Shown here: positions 11,001-22,480 of the stretch, piece by piece
Layout of the letters: every line of letters starts with the position of its first letter
How positions within the stretch are numbered: the stretch's first letter is position 1
NCBI GenBank assembly: GCA_902651635.1
Contig: CACRSC010000010.1
Span: forward strand, 953,025-1,017,024
DNA: 64,000 nucleotides
Direction: 5' to 3'
From: Mastigamoeba balamuthi
Lineage: Eukaryota > Evosea > Mastigamoebida > Mastigamoebidae
The notes under the pieces: model-generated
Databases searched by the model: none
The model's input: the letters and a program-made list of their open reading frames with translations, nothing else
What the model was told of the DNA's origin: nothing
Program-made: the position numbers and the translations under genes

Positions 11001-14000
11001 AACTCGCTGAGCGGCGTGACGCTGGCCTCGCTGATAGAGAAGCGCCTCGGGGCCCGCGTGCCCCTGCGCGAGCTCGTGGAGCTCGGCACCCCGCGCGCCG
11101 TCGCCGCCCGCGTGGCCACCGCCCGCAGCTTCCGGGGCACCGTGCGCCACACGATCATGTTCGACAGCAACCCCATCGCCAGCCCTGTAGCCCCGGCCGC
11201 GGCCGCGCTGGGCCGCCGCGACAGCTTCGCGAGCCCGCGGCCGCAGGCGAGGCAGCTCGTGACGCGCGAGGGCGGCATGCTGCTGGTGGCGGGGGCCAGC
11301 AAGAAGCGGAGCTTCCGCGGCTGCCGGGCGTTCTACCCGCTGTCGCACGCGCAGGAGCAGATGTGGATGCTGCACCAGATGAACCCGCGCAGCGCCGCCT
11401 ACAACTCGTTCGCCGCGTGGGAGATCCACGGGCCGCTGCGCCCCGACGCGCTGCTGGCGGCCGTCGCGGCCGTCGCGCGCAGGCACGAGGTCCTGCGGAC
11501 GCTCTACTCGGAGCACGGCGGCAGCCCGCTGCAGGCCGTCGAGAACCTCGAGGGGCCCGGCGCCGAGCCCTCGGTCGCCCCGGACCTCACGCAGGTCGAC
11601 CTGCGCTCGCGCAGCCCCGCCGAGGCCGAGCGCTGCCTGCGCGAGGCGCTGCGGCTGGTCGTCGCGGCGTCGTTCGACCTCGAGCGCGGCCCCGTGCTGC
11701 GCGGGGCCCTCGCGCTGCTGCCCGGCGAGCGCGCGGTGCTGGCGCTGGGCGCGCACCACATCGCCGTCGACGGCGCCTCGTTCGACGTCGTCCAGCAGGA
11801 GCTGCNCTGGGCGCGCACCACATCGCCGTCGACGGCGCCTCGTTCGACGTCGTCCAGCAGGAGCTGCGCGCGCTGCTCGAGGGCGAGCGGCTGCCGGCGC
11901 TGGAGCTGCAGTACTCGCGCTACGCCACGTGGCAGCGGCACTACCTCGGCCAGTGCCGCGCGGACCTCGTCAAGCACTGGTCCGCCGAGCTGCGCGGCTG
12001 CCCGCACCTCATCGACCTGCAGACCGACGCGCCCTACCCGCCGGCCGGGCTCAGCGGCCGCGGGGCCACGCACAACTGGGAGCTCGCGGCCGACCTCTCG
12101 GGCGCCGTCGACGGCTGCGCGCGGGCCGCGGGGGCCACGCGCTTCGCGGTGCTGATGGCCTGCTGGGTCGAGCTGCTGCACAGGTACTCGCGCCAGGCCG
12201 ACTTCCTCGTCGGCTACCCCGTCGCCAACCGCGTGCCCCCGGAGGTCGCCGGCCTCGTCGGCTACTTTGTCAACACGCTCGTCCTGCGCGCCCCCTTCGC
12301 CGCCGACGCGGGCGCGCAGGCGACGCCGCCGCCGGCGACGTTCGCGGAGCTCGCGCGGCACGTCAGGGACCGGTCGCTCGAGGGGCAGGACCACGCGGGG
12401 CTGCCGGTGCACATGCTCGTCGACGCGCTGCAGCCGCCGCGCGGCTCGCGGCCGCCGCTCTTCCAGGTGATGTTCAGCTACGCCGAGAGCGAGGCCGTGC
12501 GCGTGGGCGGCGCCACGTGGACGCCCTACGCGCAGCTCGAGAGCGGCGCGGCGCAGCTCGAGCTCACGCTGACGGCCACGCGGGCGCCCGACGGCCACTA
12601 CTCGCTCTCGCTCGAGTACAGCACCGACATCTACGCGCCGCAGAGCGCCGCCCGCATGGCCCAGTGCTACACGCAGCTGCTCGCCAGCGCCCTGGCGGCC
12701 CCGGGCGCTCCGCTGCCCGCGCTGCGCATGATCCCCGCCGAGCAGGAGCGCACCGTCGTCGCCGAGTGGAACCGCACGGCCGTCGACTACCCCGCGCGCT
12801 GCCTGCACGACCTCTTCCTGCGCTGCCCCGCCGACCCGGGGGCCGCCGCAGTCGTCCACGGCAGGCGGGCCGCCACGCGCGCGGAGCTCGAGGCCTCGTC
12901 GCGGGCGCTGGCGCTCTGGCTGCGCGCGCGGGGCGTCGGGCGCGGGTCCTACGTGTGCACTCTGTTCCGCAGGTCCGTCGAGTACGTCGTCGCCGCGCTG
13001 GCCGTCTGCCGTGCAGGCGCCGCCTACGTGCCCATCGACCCCAAGTCCCCGCCCGCGCGCATCGCGTTCTACGCCGACGACTGCGCGGCCGCCGCGTTCC
13101 TCTGCGACGCGTCGCTGGCGCCCGCGCTGCCCGCAGAGGTCCGCTCGCGCGGCGGCTTCGCTGTGCTGGAGCCCGCGATGCTGCAGCCGCCCGCCGCGGG
13201 GCCCGGGGCCCCGGAGGAGCAGGTGCTGCCCGAGGTGCTGCCGACCGACGCTGCGTACGTCATTTACACGTCGGGGACGACGGGGCGGCCCAAGGGCGTC
13301 GTCGTCGAGCACAGGTCGCCGTGCAACTACGTGCAGTCGTTCGCCAGCGAGCACAGCGTCACGGCGGCCGACCGCCTGGCGTTCCTGCAGGGCGAGGGCT
13401 GGGACGTCGCCGTCAAGGACGTCTGGCTGCCGCTGCACGTCGGTGCGACGGCCTACGTCGTCGACGAGGACGTCAAGCTCGACCCCGACGCCTTTGTGCG
13501 CTTCGTCGCGGCCCACGGCCTCAGCGTCCTCGACGTGCCGACGGCGATCCTCGAGCACCTCCTCGAGCACGCAGAGGTCCCGCCCTGCGTGCGGCACATC
13601 AGCACGGGCGGCGACAAGCTGCACCGCGGCAGGCAGGTCCCCGTCTGGAACGAGTACGGGCCCACCGAGACGACCATCTCGTGCAGCGCCGCGCTGGTGC
13701 GCCCGGGGGACGTGAACCCGCCCATCGGGCGCCCGATGCACAACTACCGCCTCTACGTCGTCGACGAGCGCATGCAGGCCGTGCCCGTGGGCGTGCCGGG
13801 CGAGCTGCTGATCGGGGGCGTCGGGGTGGCGCGCGGGTACCTGAACAGGCCCGAGCTGACGGCGGAGAAGTTCGTGGCGGACCCGTTCCTGGGGCCGCCC
13901 GAGCGGGTGTACCGGAGCGGGGACCTGTGCTGCTTCGGGGAGGACGGGAACGTGCGGTTCCTGGGGCGGATCGATCAGCAGGTGAAGATCGGTGGCGTGC

Positions 14001-17000
14001 GCATGGAGCTCGGCGAGATCGAGGCCGTGCTCTGCCAGCAGGCCGGCGTGCGCCAGGCCGCCGTCATCGCCCGCGAGGTCCGCGGCGAGGCCGGGCTGGC
14101 CGAGAAGCAGCTCGTCGCCTACGTGGTCCCCGAGGCCCCCGTGGGCCCCAGCGCCGAGGCGCAGTCGCAGGCCGCCGCGTCGCTGCGCGGACGCCTGCAC
14201 AGCGCGCTGACCGTCGCGATGGTCCCGCGGCTCTTTGTCTTCCTCGCGGCGCTGCCGGTGACGGCCAACGGCAAGCTCGACCGCGCGGCGCTGCCCGAGC
14301 CCAAGGTGCGCCTCTCGAGCGAGCCGCCCGCGACGCCCGCCGAGCGCGCGGTGGCGGCCATCTGGCGCGACGTCCTGGGCACCGCAGGCGACGTGGGCCG
14401 CCAGACGGACTTCTTCGTCGTCGGCGGCAACTCGTTCCTGGCCGCCAAGGTCATCTCGCGCATGCGCACGGAGCTCTGCGCCGACGTCAACATGCAGATG
14501 TTCTTCCTCGCGCCCACCATCGCCGCCGTGGCCGCCGCGGTGCCCGCCGCCGGCAGCGGCAGGTCGCGCGCCGCCAACGTCCGCTCGCGCACGCGCACGC
14601 GCACGATGCAGTCGACGGACCTCTCGACCGTCATCAGCGTCGCCGACATCGCCCAGCAGGCCGCCACCCCGCCGCGCTCGCGCTCGAGCTCGCACTGCGT
14701 CGCAGCGGCCATCGCAGCTCCGTCCCGGCGNATGGTCCCGCGGCTCTTTGTCTTCCTCGCGGCGCTGCCGGTGACGGCCAACGGCAAGCTCGACCGCGCG
14801 GCGCTGCCCGAGCCCAAGGTGCGCCTCTCGAGCGAGCCGCCCGCGACGCCCGCCGAGCGCGCGGTGGCGGCCATCTGGCGCGACGTCCTGGGCACCGCAG
14901 GCGACGTGGGCCGCCAGACGGACTTCTTCGTCGTCGGCGGCAACTCGTTCCTGGCCGCCAAGGTCATCTCGCGCATGCGCACGGAGCTCTGCGCCGACGT
15001 CAACATGCAGATGTTCTTCCTCGCGCCCACCATCGCCGCCGTGGCCGCCGCGGTGCCCGCCGCCGGCAGCGGCAGGTCGCGCGCCGCCAACGTCCGCTCG
15101 CGCACGCGCACGCGCACGATGCAGTCGACGGACCTCTCGACCGTCATCAGCGTCGCCGACATCGCCCAGCAGGCCGCCACCCCGCCGCGCTCGCGCTCGA
15201 GCTCGCACTGCGTCGCAGCGGCCATCGCAGCTCCCGTCCCGGCGCCCGCAGCGGCCAGCGCGCGGCCGGAGGAGCCCGGGGCCGGGGCTGCGGCGACGGC
15301 GCCGCCCGAGGAGAGGAAGCTGCTGCCGGCTGCGGACCTGGCGGTGCAGATCGGGGCGTCGATCGCGGAGCCCGAGCTCCGGCGCGAGGGCTCGGGCAGG
15401 AGCGAGCGGGGCGGCGAGTACGTGCGGCACACGCACGTGAGCGCGTGCGCGGCGGTGGCGCAGTGCGCGCTGGTGGCGGCGCTGATCGTGCTGATGACGG
15501 TGGCCGCGGCGCCGGCCTTCTACACGGTCTACGTGGTCCTCGACGTCGTCCGCGACTACGACACGCCCGTGGGCCTCGCGCGCGTGCTGGGCAAGCTGCT
15601 CCTGGGCACCGTCATCTTCGATCTGACGCTGCCCCTCCTCACGCTCGCCCTCAAGGTGCGCTCGCTCGCGTCTCCCACCGGTTCTTGCGCGATTGGGTTG
15701 TCGCGCATTCTGCGTTCTGTGCTCTGGGATTTGAACCCAACCCACCAGTGAAGGGCTGGTGCTTCCTCTTCGGTTCGCGGGGCCCCTGTGGCTGCCAGTC
15801 TTCGGGCGTTGGGTTGAGTGCCGTTCCCTTCGGAGCTTCCCCCTCTCACGGGCACTTGCTTCGCTGGGCCCGGGCCGATCGACTCTCTCTGCCCCTCTCT
15901 TTCGCTCGCGCGCACTCTGACGGCGCGTGCTGCGGCGCTGGGGACCGCAGTGGGCGCTGCTGGGGAGGAACGCGCCCGGGGAGTACCCGATCTGGGGCTG
16001 GTACTTCTGCCGCTGGTGGCTCGTGCACCGGCTTCTGTCGTTGGCCAAGACCTTTGCGCTCAACTACGCCGTCGGGAGCCCCGTGCTCTGCTGGTACCTC
16101 CGCGCGCTGGGCGCCCGCATGCAGGGCACCGCGCACATCGACTCGCAGCACTTCACGGCCGACGCGGACCTGCTGGTGCTGGGCCGCGACGTCACGGTCG
16201 GCCGTGAGGCCGTCGTGCGCTGCCACGAGATCTACGGGGGCCTGCTGCACCTCAACCGCGTCGTCCTCGAGGACGGCTGCACCGTCGAGGCCGCCTGCGT
16301 CGTCGAGCCCGGCGTCCTCATGCGCCGGGGCAGCACGCTCGCGGCCATGTCGCTGGCGCCCTCGGGCTCTGTCCTCGACGAGGGCCTCACGTACTCGGGC
16401 TCGCCGTGCGCCCCCTCGGCTCCCGCGGAGCTGCTCGCCGGCCTCCGCCCGGCCCGCATCCGCGCGGGGCCGCTGCTGCTGCTCGCCTACGCGCTGGGCA
16501 TCGCCTACGCCCTCGTGGCGTCGCAGGCGGCCACGGCGCTGCCGCTGCTCGTCTCTGTGTGGGCCTTTGCGAACCTCCCGCGCGGCGCCGCGACGGCCGT
16601 GACGGTCGCCGCGAGCGGCTTCCTGCGGCTGGCGGCCTACTGCCTGCTCTGCCTGCTGACCAAGTGGGCGCTGCGGGGCCGCGTGCGGAAGGGGGAGCTG
16701 CGCCTGGGCAGCTGGGCCTACGCGCGCAAGTGGCTCGTCGACGTGCTGCAGCGCGACGGCAACCTGACGACGCTCAACGGCACCGTCTTCGGCAACGCCT
16801 TCCTGCGCGGGCTCGGCGCGCGGATGCCCGTGCTGGGCGTCGAGATGCACTGCGTGACGATGCTGCAGGACCCCGACCTGCTGCGCGTCGAGGCCGGGGC
16901 CTACCTGGGCACGCCCGTCTTCGTGCTGACGAGCCTCGCCCACGCGGGCCGCTGCCTGCTGGCCCCCGTGCGCCTGCGCTCGCTGAGCCTCGTGCCCAAC

Positions 17001-17873
17001 AACGTGACGCTCTGCCCGGGCGTCGACGTCGGCGAGCGCGCCATCGTGGGCTGCCAGGCCGTCTGCGCGCCCGGGGCCGCGCTGGAGCCGCGCTCGATCT
17101 GGCTGGGCCTCCCGGCGATGCGCATCCCCACGTCGGCCGCCGACTACGAGGCGCGCACGTGGGGCGCGGCCTTCTCGCTGTTCAAGCTGCTGCTCGACAG
17201 CGCGCTGATCCTCGTCATCGAGGCGGTGCTCTACGTGCCCTGGGCCTGCGGCTTCGCGTTCGAGCTCTGGGCGCTGCAGCTGGCGCCGTGGGGGGCCGCG
17301 CTGAGCCCCGTGGCGCTGGCGGTCTACCTGGCCGGCCTCTTCGCGCCGGCCGTGGCCATCAAGTGGGCGCTGCTGCAGCGGCTGCGGCCCGGCAGGCACG
17401 GCAGCGTCTACGGGGCCAAGCAGGAGCTCTACTCGTTCGCCGAGATGATCGTGCACAGCGCGCTGCGCAAGAACCTGCTGCTCATGGGCGGCTCGTGGCT
17501 CATGCACGTCCTGCACTGGTCGCTGGGCGTCCGCGTGCACCCGGGCGCCTACGTCGACTGCAGCATCACCGACTGCGACCTCGTCACCATCGGCCGCGGC
17601 ACCGTCGTCGAGGAGGAGAGCAGCGTCATCGGCCACAGCATGCAGAACTCCACCTTCGAGCTCGGGCCCGTCTCGGTCGGCCCCGACTGCCACGTGGGCG
17701 CCCGCTCCTGCCTCATGGCCCACAGCTCCGCCCGGGGCGCCGACCTCCAGAGCCTCTCGCTCGTCATGCAGTGCGAGAGCATCGCGGGCGGCTGCTGGCT
17801 CGGCGCCCCGCTGCGCCAGCTGCGCCAGGAGCCCGTGCCAGCGGGCGGCTCCGACTCGCAGGCCGCCGTCTGA
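5021..17873 (+). CDS. Three-module NRPS with epsilon-poly-lysine-synthetase-like membrane tail
   Basis: Exons are 5021-5277, 5366-15655 and 15951-17873. With the two N-flanked duplications collapsed, the frame is open for about 3,964 residues. Order: unassigned N-region (1-345); A1 (CIYTSGTTGRPKG, NLYGPTEATV, YRTGDL); carrier 1 (GGTSLTAV); condensation 1 (HHIAIDG); A2 (YVIYTSGTTGRSKG, NEYGPTEATV); carrier 2 (GGNSLSGV); condensation 2 (HHIAVDG); A3 (NEYGPTETTI); carrier 3 (GGNSFLAA). Then come six membrane helices in three pairs (about residues 3255-3325, 3497-3567 and 3727-3800), each pair followed by a soluble domain of the NRPS-terminal/hexapeptide type (KWALLGRNAPGEYPIWGWYF starts the first). 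There is no thioesterase domain. The A-PCP-TM tail layout matches bacterial Pls, which makes isopeptide-linked polymers. Product and substrates here are unknown. The start ATG is inferred from intron 1 phase. Confidence 0.9.
10249..10586 (+). repeat. Near-identical A-domain segment, copy in A2
   Basis: These 338 nt match 13689-14026 with only two differences seen by eye (near 10535 and 10552). They cover the A5-to-A8 core (PPIGRPMHNYRLYVVDERM to VRMELGEIEA). The flanking A2 and A3 sequence is clearly more diverged. This points to recent gene conversion or partial duplication. Confidence 0.92.
11745..11867. other. Probable assembly artefact: 61-nt duplicated overlap around a single N (11806)
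   Basis: 11745-11805 and 11807-11867 are identical and separated by one N. The duplication shifts the NRPS frame (period 62). Removing one copy plus the N restores condensation domain 2 (GAHHIAVDGASFDVVQQELRA). This is the signature of two contig ends placed side by side without merging. Confidence 0.93.
13689..14026 (+). repeat. Near-identical A-domain segment, copy in A3
   Basis: Partner of 10249-10586. It uses more GGG, GTG and CGG codons than the surrounding NRPS sequence, which prefers GGC, GTC and CGC. Confidence 0.92.
14219..15244. other. Probable assembly artefact: about 512-nt duplicated overlap around a single N (14731)
   Basis: 14219-14730 is repeated at 14732-15244, with one base missing just before the N (CTCCGTCC against CTCCCGTCC). 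The duplicated stretch would give a second A10 motif and a second carrier domain that are not real. The period is 513, so the frame stays open through the N. Confidence 0.93.
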
Positions 17874-18395
17874 GCCGGCCAGCGCAGACAGCAAGCAGCT
17901 GCCCATCTCCCCGGGCGCACGATAACACACGCACATACTCTGCTGCCCGCACTGAGCAGCGCATGCATGTTGACGCAATACACATACGCTTCGAGTGTCT
18001 CCCACGCGCTCTCTCCTACCTGCACAGTTCCCCCCTGCTGGCCTGTGCGGCACAGGCAGACCCCGATGCCTGGCCGAATCTGTTAACAGGAGGAGCCAGT
18101 CCACCATGGCCGCGTGTCACTATCTGAGTCTGGGCTGCAACTCCACCCGTTAGGGCACAGGTGACTACTGACACCAGAACATGCAAGCAACTCACTCTTC
18201 CCAACTCCCGCCAGCGGCACCTGTTCGTCACAGCCAGTGCATGCGCGCATGAGCTCTGCACCACTGCATCGCCCTCGGAGCCAGCACGGCTTGAGATAAG
18301 AAAGTGAATAATGAATGAGTCTTGCTGTGGCCACCGCCCTGTGGGGGAGACGAGTCCTGGGTACCAAGGGACGTGCTACAGCTGCCGCACCACTG
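17874..18395. other. Spacer between NRPS stop and family gene A stop
   Basis: This is convergent intergenic DNA. No gene, repeat or recognisable hairpin is seen. It should hold both 3' UTRs. Confidence 0.5.
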
Positions 18396-19529
18396 CTACG
18401 GGCGGCCAGCCAGGTGCGCTGCCATGGGGGCCAGCCCCAGCAGCTGTCTGATCAGGAGCACGCGCGCCACGTTCTGCTGCCTTATCTGCTCCAGCTCTCT
18501 CATCGCCCTCTCCAGCCCCTCGGCCTGTGCTGTCTCCGCGCCCCCTGTGGGCTGCAGTCCTCCGGGCTGCTCGCCCGCTGTCCGCGCCTCGTCTGTTGTG
18601 CCCCTGGGCACCTCGCCCTCCATCTCTTGCGGTGCCTCTGCCTCCTCCTCGTGTGTGCCCTGTGCCTCCTCCTCCGCCTCTGCCTGCTCTGAGCCCTGCG
18701 CCTGCCCGTCGCCCGCGCCCGCCATAGAGGAGCGCGAGCCAAGCGGAGGAGAGAGCGGGGCCACGCGTGTCCGCTGGCGGGGCGGCTCGGCTGCAGAGCG
18801 CGAGCGGAACCTGAGGGCCTGGAGGGAGCTCTTGGAGCAGAGGGCAAAGGGCTGGCTGCGCAGGCGCGCCACCACAGCCCCCGCCCCGTCCGCGATCTCC
18901 AGGCACAGCACCACCATGCCCCCCAGGTGCAGCCTCGACGAGTTGCAGTACCTGCGGAGCGTCCAGTGGGCGTGCGTCAGTGCCCAGCGCGTACACGCAC
19001 AGCCCAGCAGAGCCACAGAGAGAGAGGGAGAGCAGAGAGGAGAGGGCGAGGAGGCGAGTCAAACTACGATCTGCAGTTGTCAAAGATGAAGACCAGCTCG
19101 GCGCCCTGTGCCGCGGGATCTGGCGACGCTGCAGAGCACCCCAGGAGCACGTTGGGCTTGCCCGAGGGCTGGCAGCACTTGGAGCACGGCGCCAGCGCTG
19201 CCTCGAGTTCAAGGAGACAATCGTGAGCCCAATTCAATTCACTCTGAAAAAACTGCACGGTGCGGGTAACTCGAGTCCAGGCAGAGCACGGCGCTGCTGC
19301 CCGAGTCCCGAAGGCAGCTCGCTGTCAGGCCGTGGGCCATCAGCCACTCTGAGCGCGCGGCAACGCCCACCTGCCGAGGAATTCGCCTCAGAAAACCAGC
19401 AGGCAAAGTGGGAAGGAGGCAGGAGGAAAGGAGGGCGTGGCGAGGCCTCACGCTGAACGGGGCTGTGCGGAACACGCGCGCCGGCGTCACCCACGCACGC
19501 GGCTGGGGGATGCCCGCAAGCGGTTTCAT
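18396..19529 (-). CDS. CNSSR-family gene, copy A (unrecognised protein, possible DNA-binding fold)
   Basis: Four exons, 19529-19452, 19370-19259, 19197-19068 and 18951-18396, give 291 residues with exon phases 0, 1 and 2. The N-terminal 150 residues are the family domain: PRAWVTPARVFRTAPFS; WLMAHGLTASCLRDSGSSAVLCLDS; a Cys cluster (LAPCSKCCQPSGKPNVLLGCS); ELVFVFDNCRS joined to YCNSSRLHLGG; and LEIADGAGAVVARLRSQPF with LCSKSSLQ. A low-complexity Ala/Glu/Gln/Pro-rich linker follows. The C-terminal helix MRELEQIRQQNVARVLLIRQLL is conserved in all intact copies. No signal peptide or membrane segment is seen. I do not recognise the family. The order of Cys cluster, short strand and VVA..PF..SKSS recalls the Rel/COE Ig-like DNA-binding fold, but this is only a by-eye resemblance. 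Confidence 0.82.
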
Positions 19530-19839
19530 TGGTTTTGGCGCAGCAGATAGTGAGCCCCTCCTATCTCGCCTGGAGCGCGAATACCGTGGGGTTTCTCTTC
19601 CCCCTGAAGTTTCGCAATCCTCTCCGCCCGAGTGCTGCTCCCCTCGCGCTGCAGTGGCGGCGCGGCACTGCTCTGCACGTGCTGCAGGCAGTCGCCAGGG
19701 CCCCCAGACGGCGTGGCCCGGGAGCAGCACAAACCGCGAAAGAGAAACCCATCCCAAGTGCCTCAGAGGGAAACAAAGACGGGAGCAGAAGAGGGAGGGG
19801 CTGCGCGTGCGGGCGTGGGCCAAAGCAAGAGGAGTCTGA

Positions 19840-20460
19840 CAACAGCGATGCTGCGTCTTGCCCGTGGAGGGCGCTGGGGCATTTGTTCGCCCGTGGTGTG
19901 CCGCAAAACAAGGCGACGAGACCCTCTCAGGCATATTTCGCAAGCGAATAAAGAAGCGGCTGATCCGCAAAACACGGAGGCAGCAGCCCTCGCCGCACAC
20001 CCGCCGACTGCCCTCGGGCACGGGGGTATCGCGAGGAACAATCCGGGGCCCCCTGCAGTTCCGCAGCGCGGGAAAAGACGAGCGGTGATTTTAATACGCA
20101 CTCGTGACGTGCGCAGCAGTTTTTTCGTTCATGGAAAACGCGATGACCGTCTCAGATCGCCGCCTCCCGGCCGGTCAGCACTCTCGCGGTCCCGCCCCGA
20201 GCACAAAGCGTTGCAGGCATTTCGCGGCATTGTGGGTTGGATGCCTGCATGGGGGCAACGGAGGGCGAGCGCTCAATGCGGGTCTGTGCTTTCTCTCATC
20301 TCGATATTTCTAAGTCCGTCCCAACGGCTTCTGCTCCGATCTGCTCCGCTCCCTGTGTTGTCCCCGCGGAAACTTCCGGACTCGCCGCCGCTCAGCGCTC
20401 ACGGCCTCCCCGCGGTGTGATCACACGCGCAAGGGCCCACCAGGTGGGCCGACAATCATG
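19840..20460 (-). promoter_or_regulatory. Upstream region of copy A with shared TGACGTG element
   Basis: TGACGTG lies at 20105-20111, 576 bp before the copy A ATG. It sits inside a block homologous to the region upstream of relic copy C (28100-28740). Both carry GCGGTGATT, then CGCACTCGTGACGTGCGCAG, then a T-rich stretch. The same core recurs at a similar distance in copies B, D, E, F and G. Confidence 0.6.
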
Positions 20461-20499
20461 TGCTCGTACCGTATCAGTTTGTGAGGCCATGCGTGCCTT

Positions 20500-22480
20500 G
20501 TTGCACGCACAGCTCAATTCACATGCCTGCGCCCATCCACGACTCAGATCCAACAAAGTACAGAGGGCCTGCAAGCACTGAGCGTGTAAATATTGGCTGA
20601 GGCCAGCTGTACGCCCTCGCTCTGCTCAGCTGTCCAACGGACACTGTTTCTGTCAATGTGAACTGGTACCTCTGCACTACCCACAGACCCATGTTACGTG
20701 GACTGCTGGCCAATAAACTCAACGGAAGTACAAGAACCCAAGATAACTCTTCTGGGTGCGAGGGGAAGGAGTTTTTTTGGAACCAACACAGGGATACTGT
20801 TGTGCGAAAAGTCCCCACACACAAGTGACAAACACCCTTTTCAGGACTTTAATCCAACGGTTGAGAAGGCAGAGGAGCATCATGAGGCATGTGGTACTGC
20901 CTGCACCATGACTGCATATCCTGAGATCAGTCATTCTGTTTTTCAAGTGGCACTGAGCAGTGTGCTGGGGCAGGCAGAGGCCGATCTGATACTGCATGCT
21001 GAAGGCTGTGGTCTTGCCTCTATACGTTATCTGCTCTTGTCTCTCAGTTCATATGCATTCATGGCCCCTCTTCTTCTTCCTCCCACTTACCCTTCACTCC
21101 AAACATCTCATCACCCTTGTTATCACTAATAGTCTTTGAGATATCTGTGATGAATATGTTCTAGAAGCTCTTTCCAGATGATGTGCTGAACTAAGCTGAC
21201 AACAACTCACCATTCATGGAAAGATTAACAGAGAAAAGGGCCTGAGGGCTGTCAAGTCCAAACAGAAAAGAAGATATTAATAACTAAATTGAAAAGGGAC
21301 CTAGATTTTCTCTGTCATTCACAGAGCATCAGCAGCTTCATTAACAAACATGACTCGAACCCTTAACCAAAATATTACAAATATACTGCTGCAACTGATT
21401 TGTACTGGGTTTCTTTAAATGGACATTGATAGAAAAATGTGATTACCTGTTCTTTCTTCATATAAATCTGCTACAGTTTATTCTTCCTCAACATCAATTC
21501 CAAAAACGGTACTTCCATAAGCCTTCTATGGATCCAGATTCCTCTTTATCAACATCTGTCCATTGATTCAAACGCTATATCTGTTGAAAATACAGATATT
21601 ATACAGTATAAACATACATTTTTATCTGAGAAATGATCATGTACAGTCAAATTCCGGGTTTTTAAGTGCACAACAAGGATGCCAACATTGCTTGGAATTG
21701 TAGGACATATAAGAGCAGACATAAGATCATAGGGATTAAACAGAGTGTGTTGGGCCTGTGTTCTAGGTACATCTTCCTCCTCTTCAGAGATTCCGAGATT
21801 ATTGCACATCAAACCCGAGTCCAAGAAACCCTCTATTACCATTACTCTGACTTACAACTGACAGTAGTTGCATGGCCATATTAACAGTCATTGCTGTAAA
21901 TTCTTCTTACTTCTTCATACCTTTTTGCTCTTAGGACACAACTCTGAGCCAGTGCATGTGAATCTGGATTTTGTGTAGGAAAAGATATACTATTCTGATT
22001 TATTTCTTGTTGCAATCAATGTGGGCTCTTCTTAGAGAAATCACAGCAACAGCACCTGCTGGGTCTCTTGATCCAGAAAGACTGCATTCTACATCAAGAG
22101 ATGAGGACTTATCAGTCTGATCTTCCTCTTTCTACCCAGCAATACCCGTTTTGCACCAGCTCACATACAGGAAAGTCTGAACTGTTTTTCATCAATATTA
22201 TGTGAATTCCTTCAGTTTCTGAAACACGTTTTTGAGCTTGTTATCTTGCTCCCAAAAAAGAGAATATGTGGGTTTAACTTGAAAATTATCTGTGTATTCA
22301 AATGAGTAACAGGCTGTTTTTTTGGGGCAGTCAAAGTACTTCTTCTGATACATCAGAGCCTCTTTAGATCAGACCAAAAACATTAAGCCTTTTCTCTTCT
22401 TTTCCCAGTCCTGTTAGCAAATTTTATCATATTATGTGTATTGATCAGAACAGAGACTAATGCCAGTGTGTCTGTAAACA
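20500..22480. other. AT-rich island without recognisable gene
   Basis: Base composition drops sharply from GC-rich to AT-rich. Only short, non-conserved frames occur on both strands. I see no terminal repeats, transposase motifs or RNA gene. Other AT-rich islands in this window hold transposons, so decayed mobile DNA is a reasonable guess but is not shown. Confidence 0.45.

Noticed and set aside
14732-15244. An extra carrier domain after A3
   Set aside because: It is a duplicate of 14219-14730 across an N, best explained as an unmerged contig overlap.
7295-15751. Long continuous frames in other phases and antisense to the NRPS (for example 11759-7572 minus)
   Set aside because: They are byproducts of extreme GC content and third-position bias. 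They have Arg/Ala/Gly-rich composition with no motifs, while the NRPS frame has every expected core motif.
15725-15800. tRNA-like T-arm and anticodon-like hairpin in NRPS intron 2 (minus strand)
   Set aside because: The T-arm is good, but there is no matching acceptor stem and the putative anticodon loop lacks U33.
19600-20420. Plus-strand frames through the upstream region of copy A
   Set aside because: They are not conserved in the homologous copy C upstream block and show no motif. The region behaves as promoter DNA.
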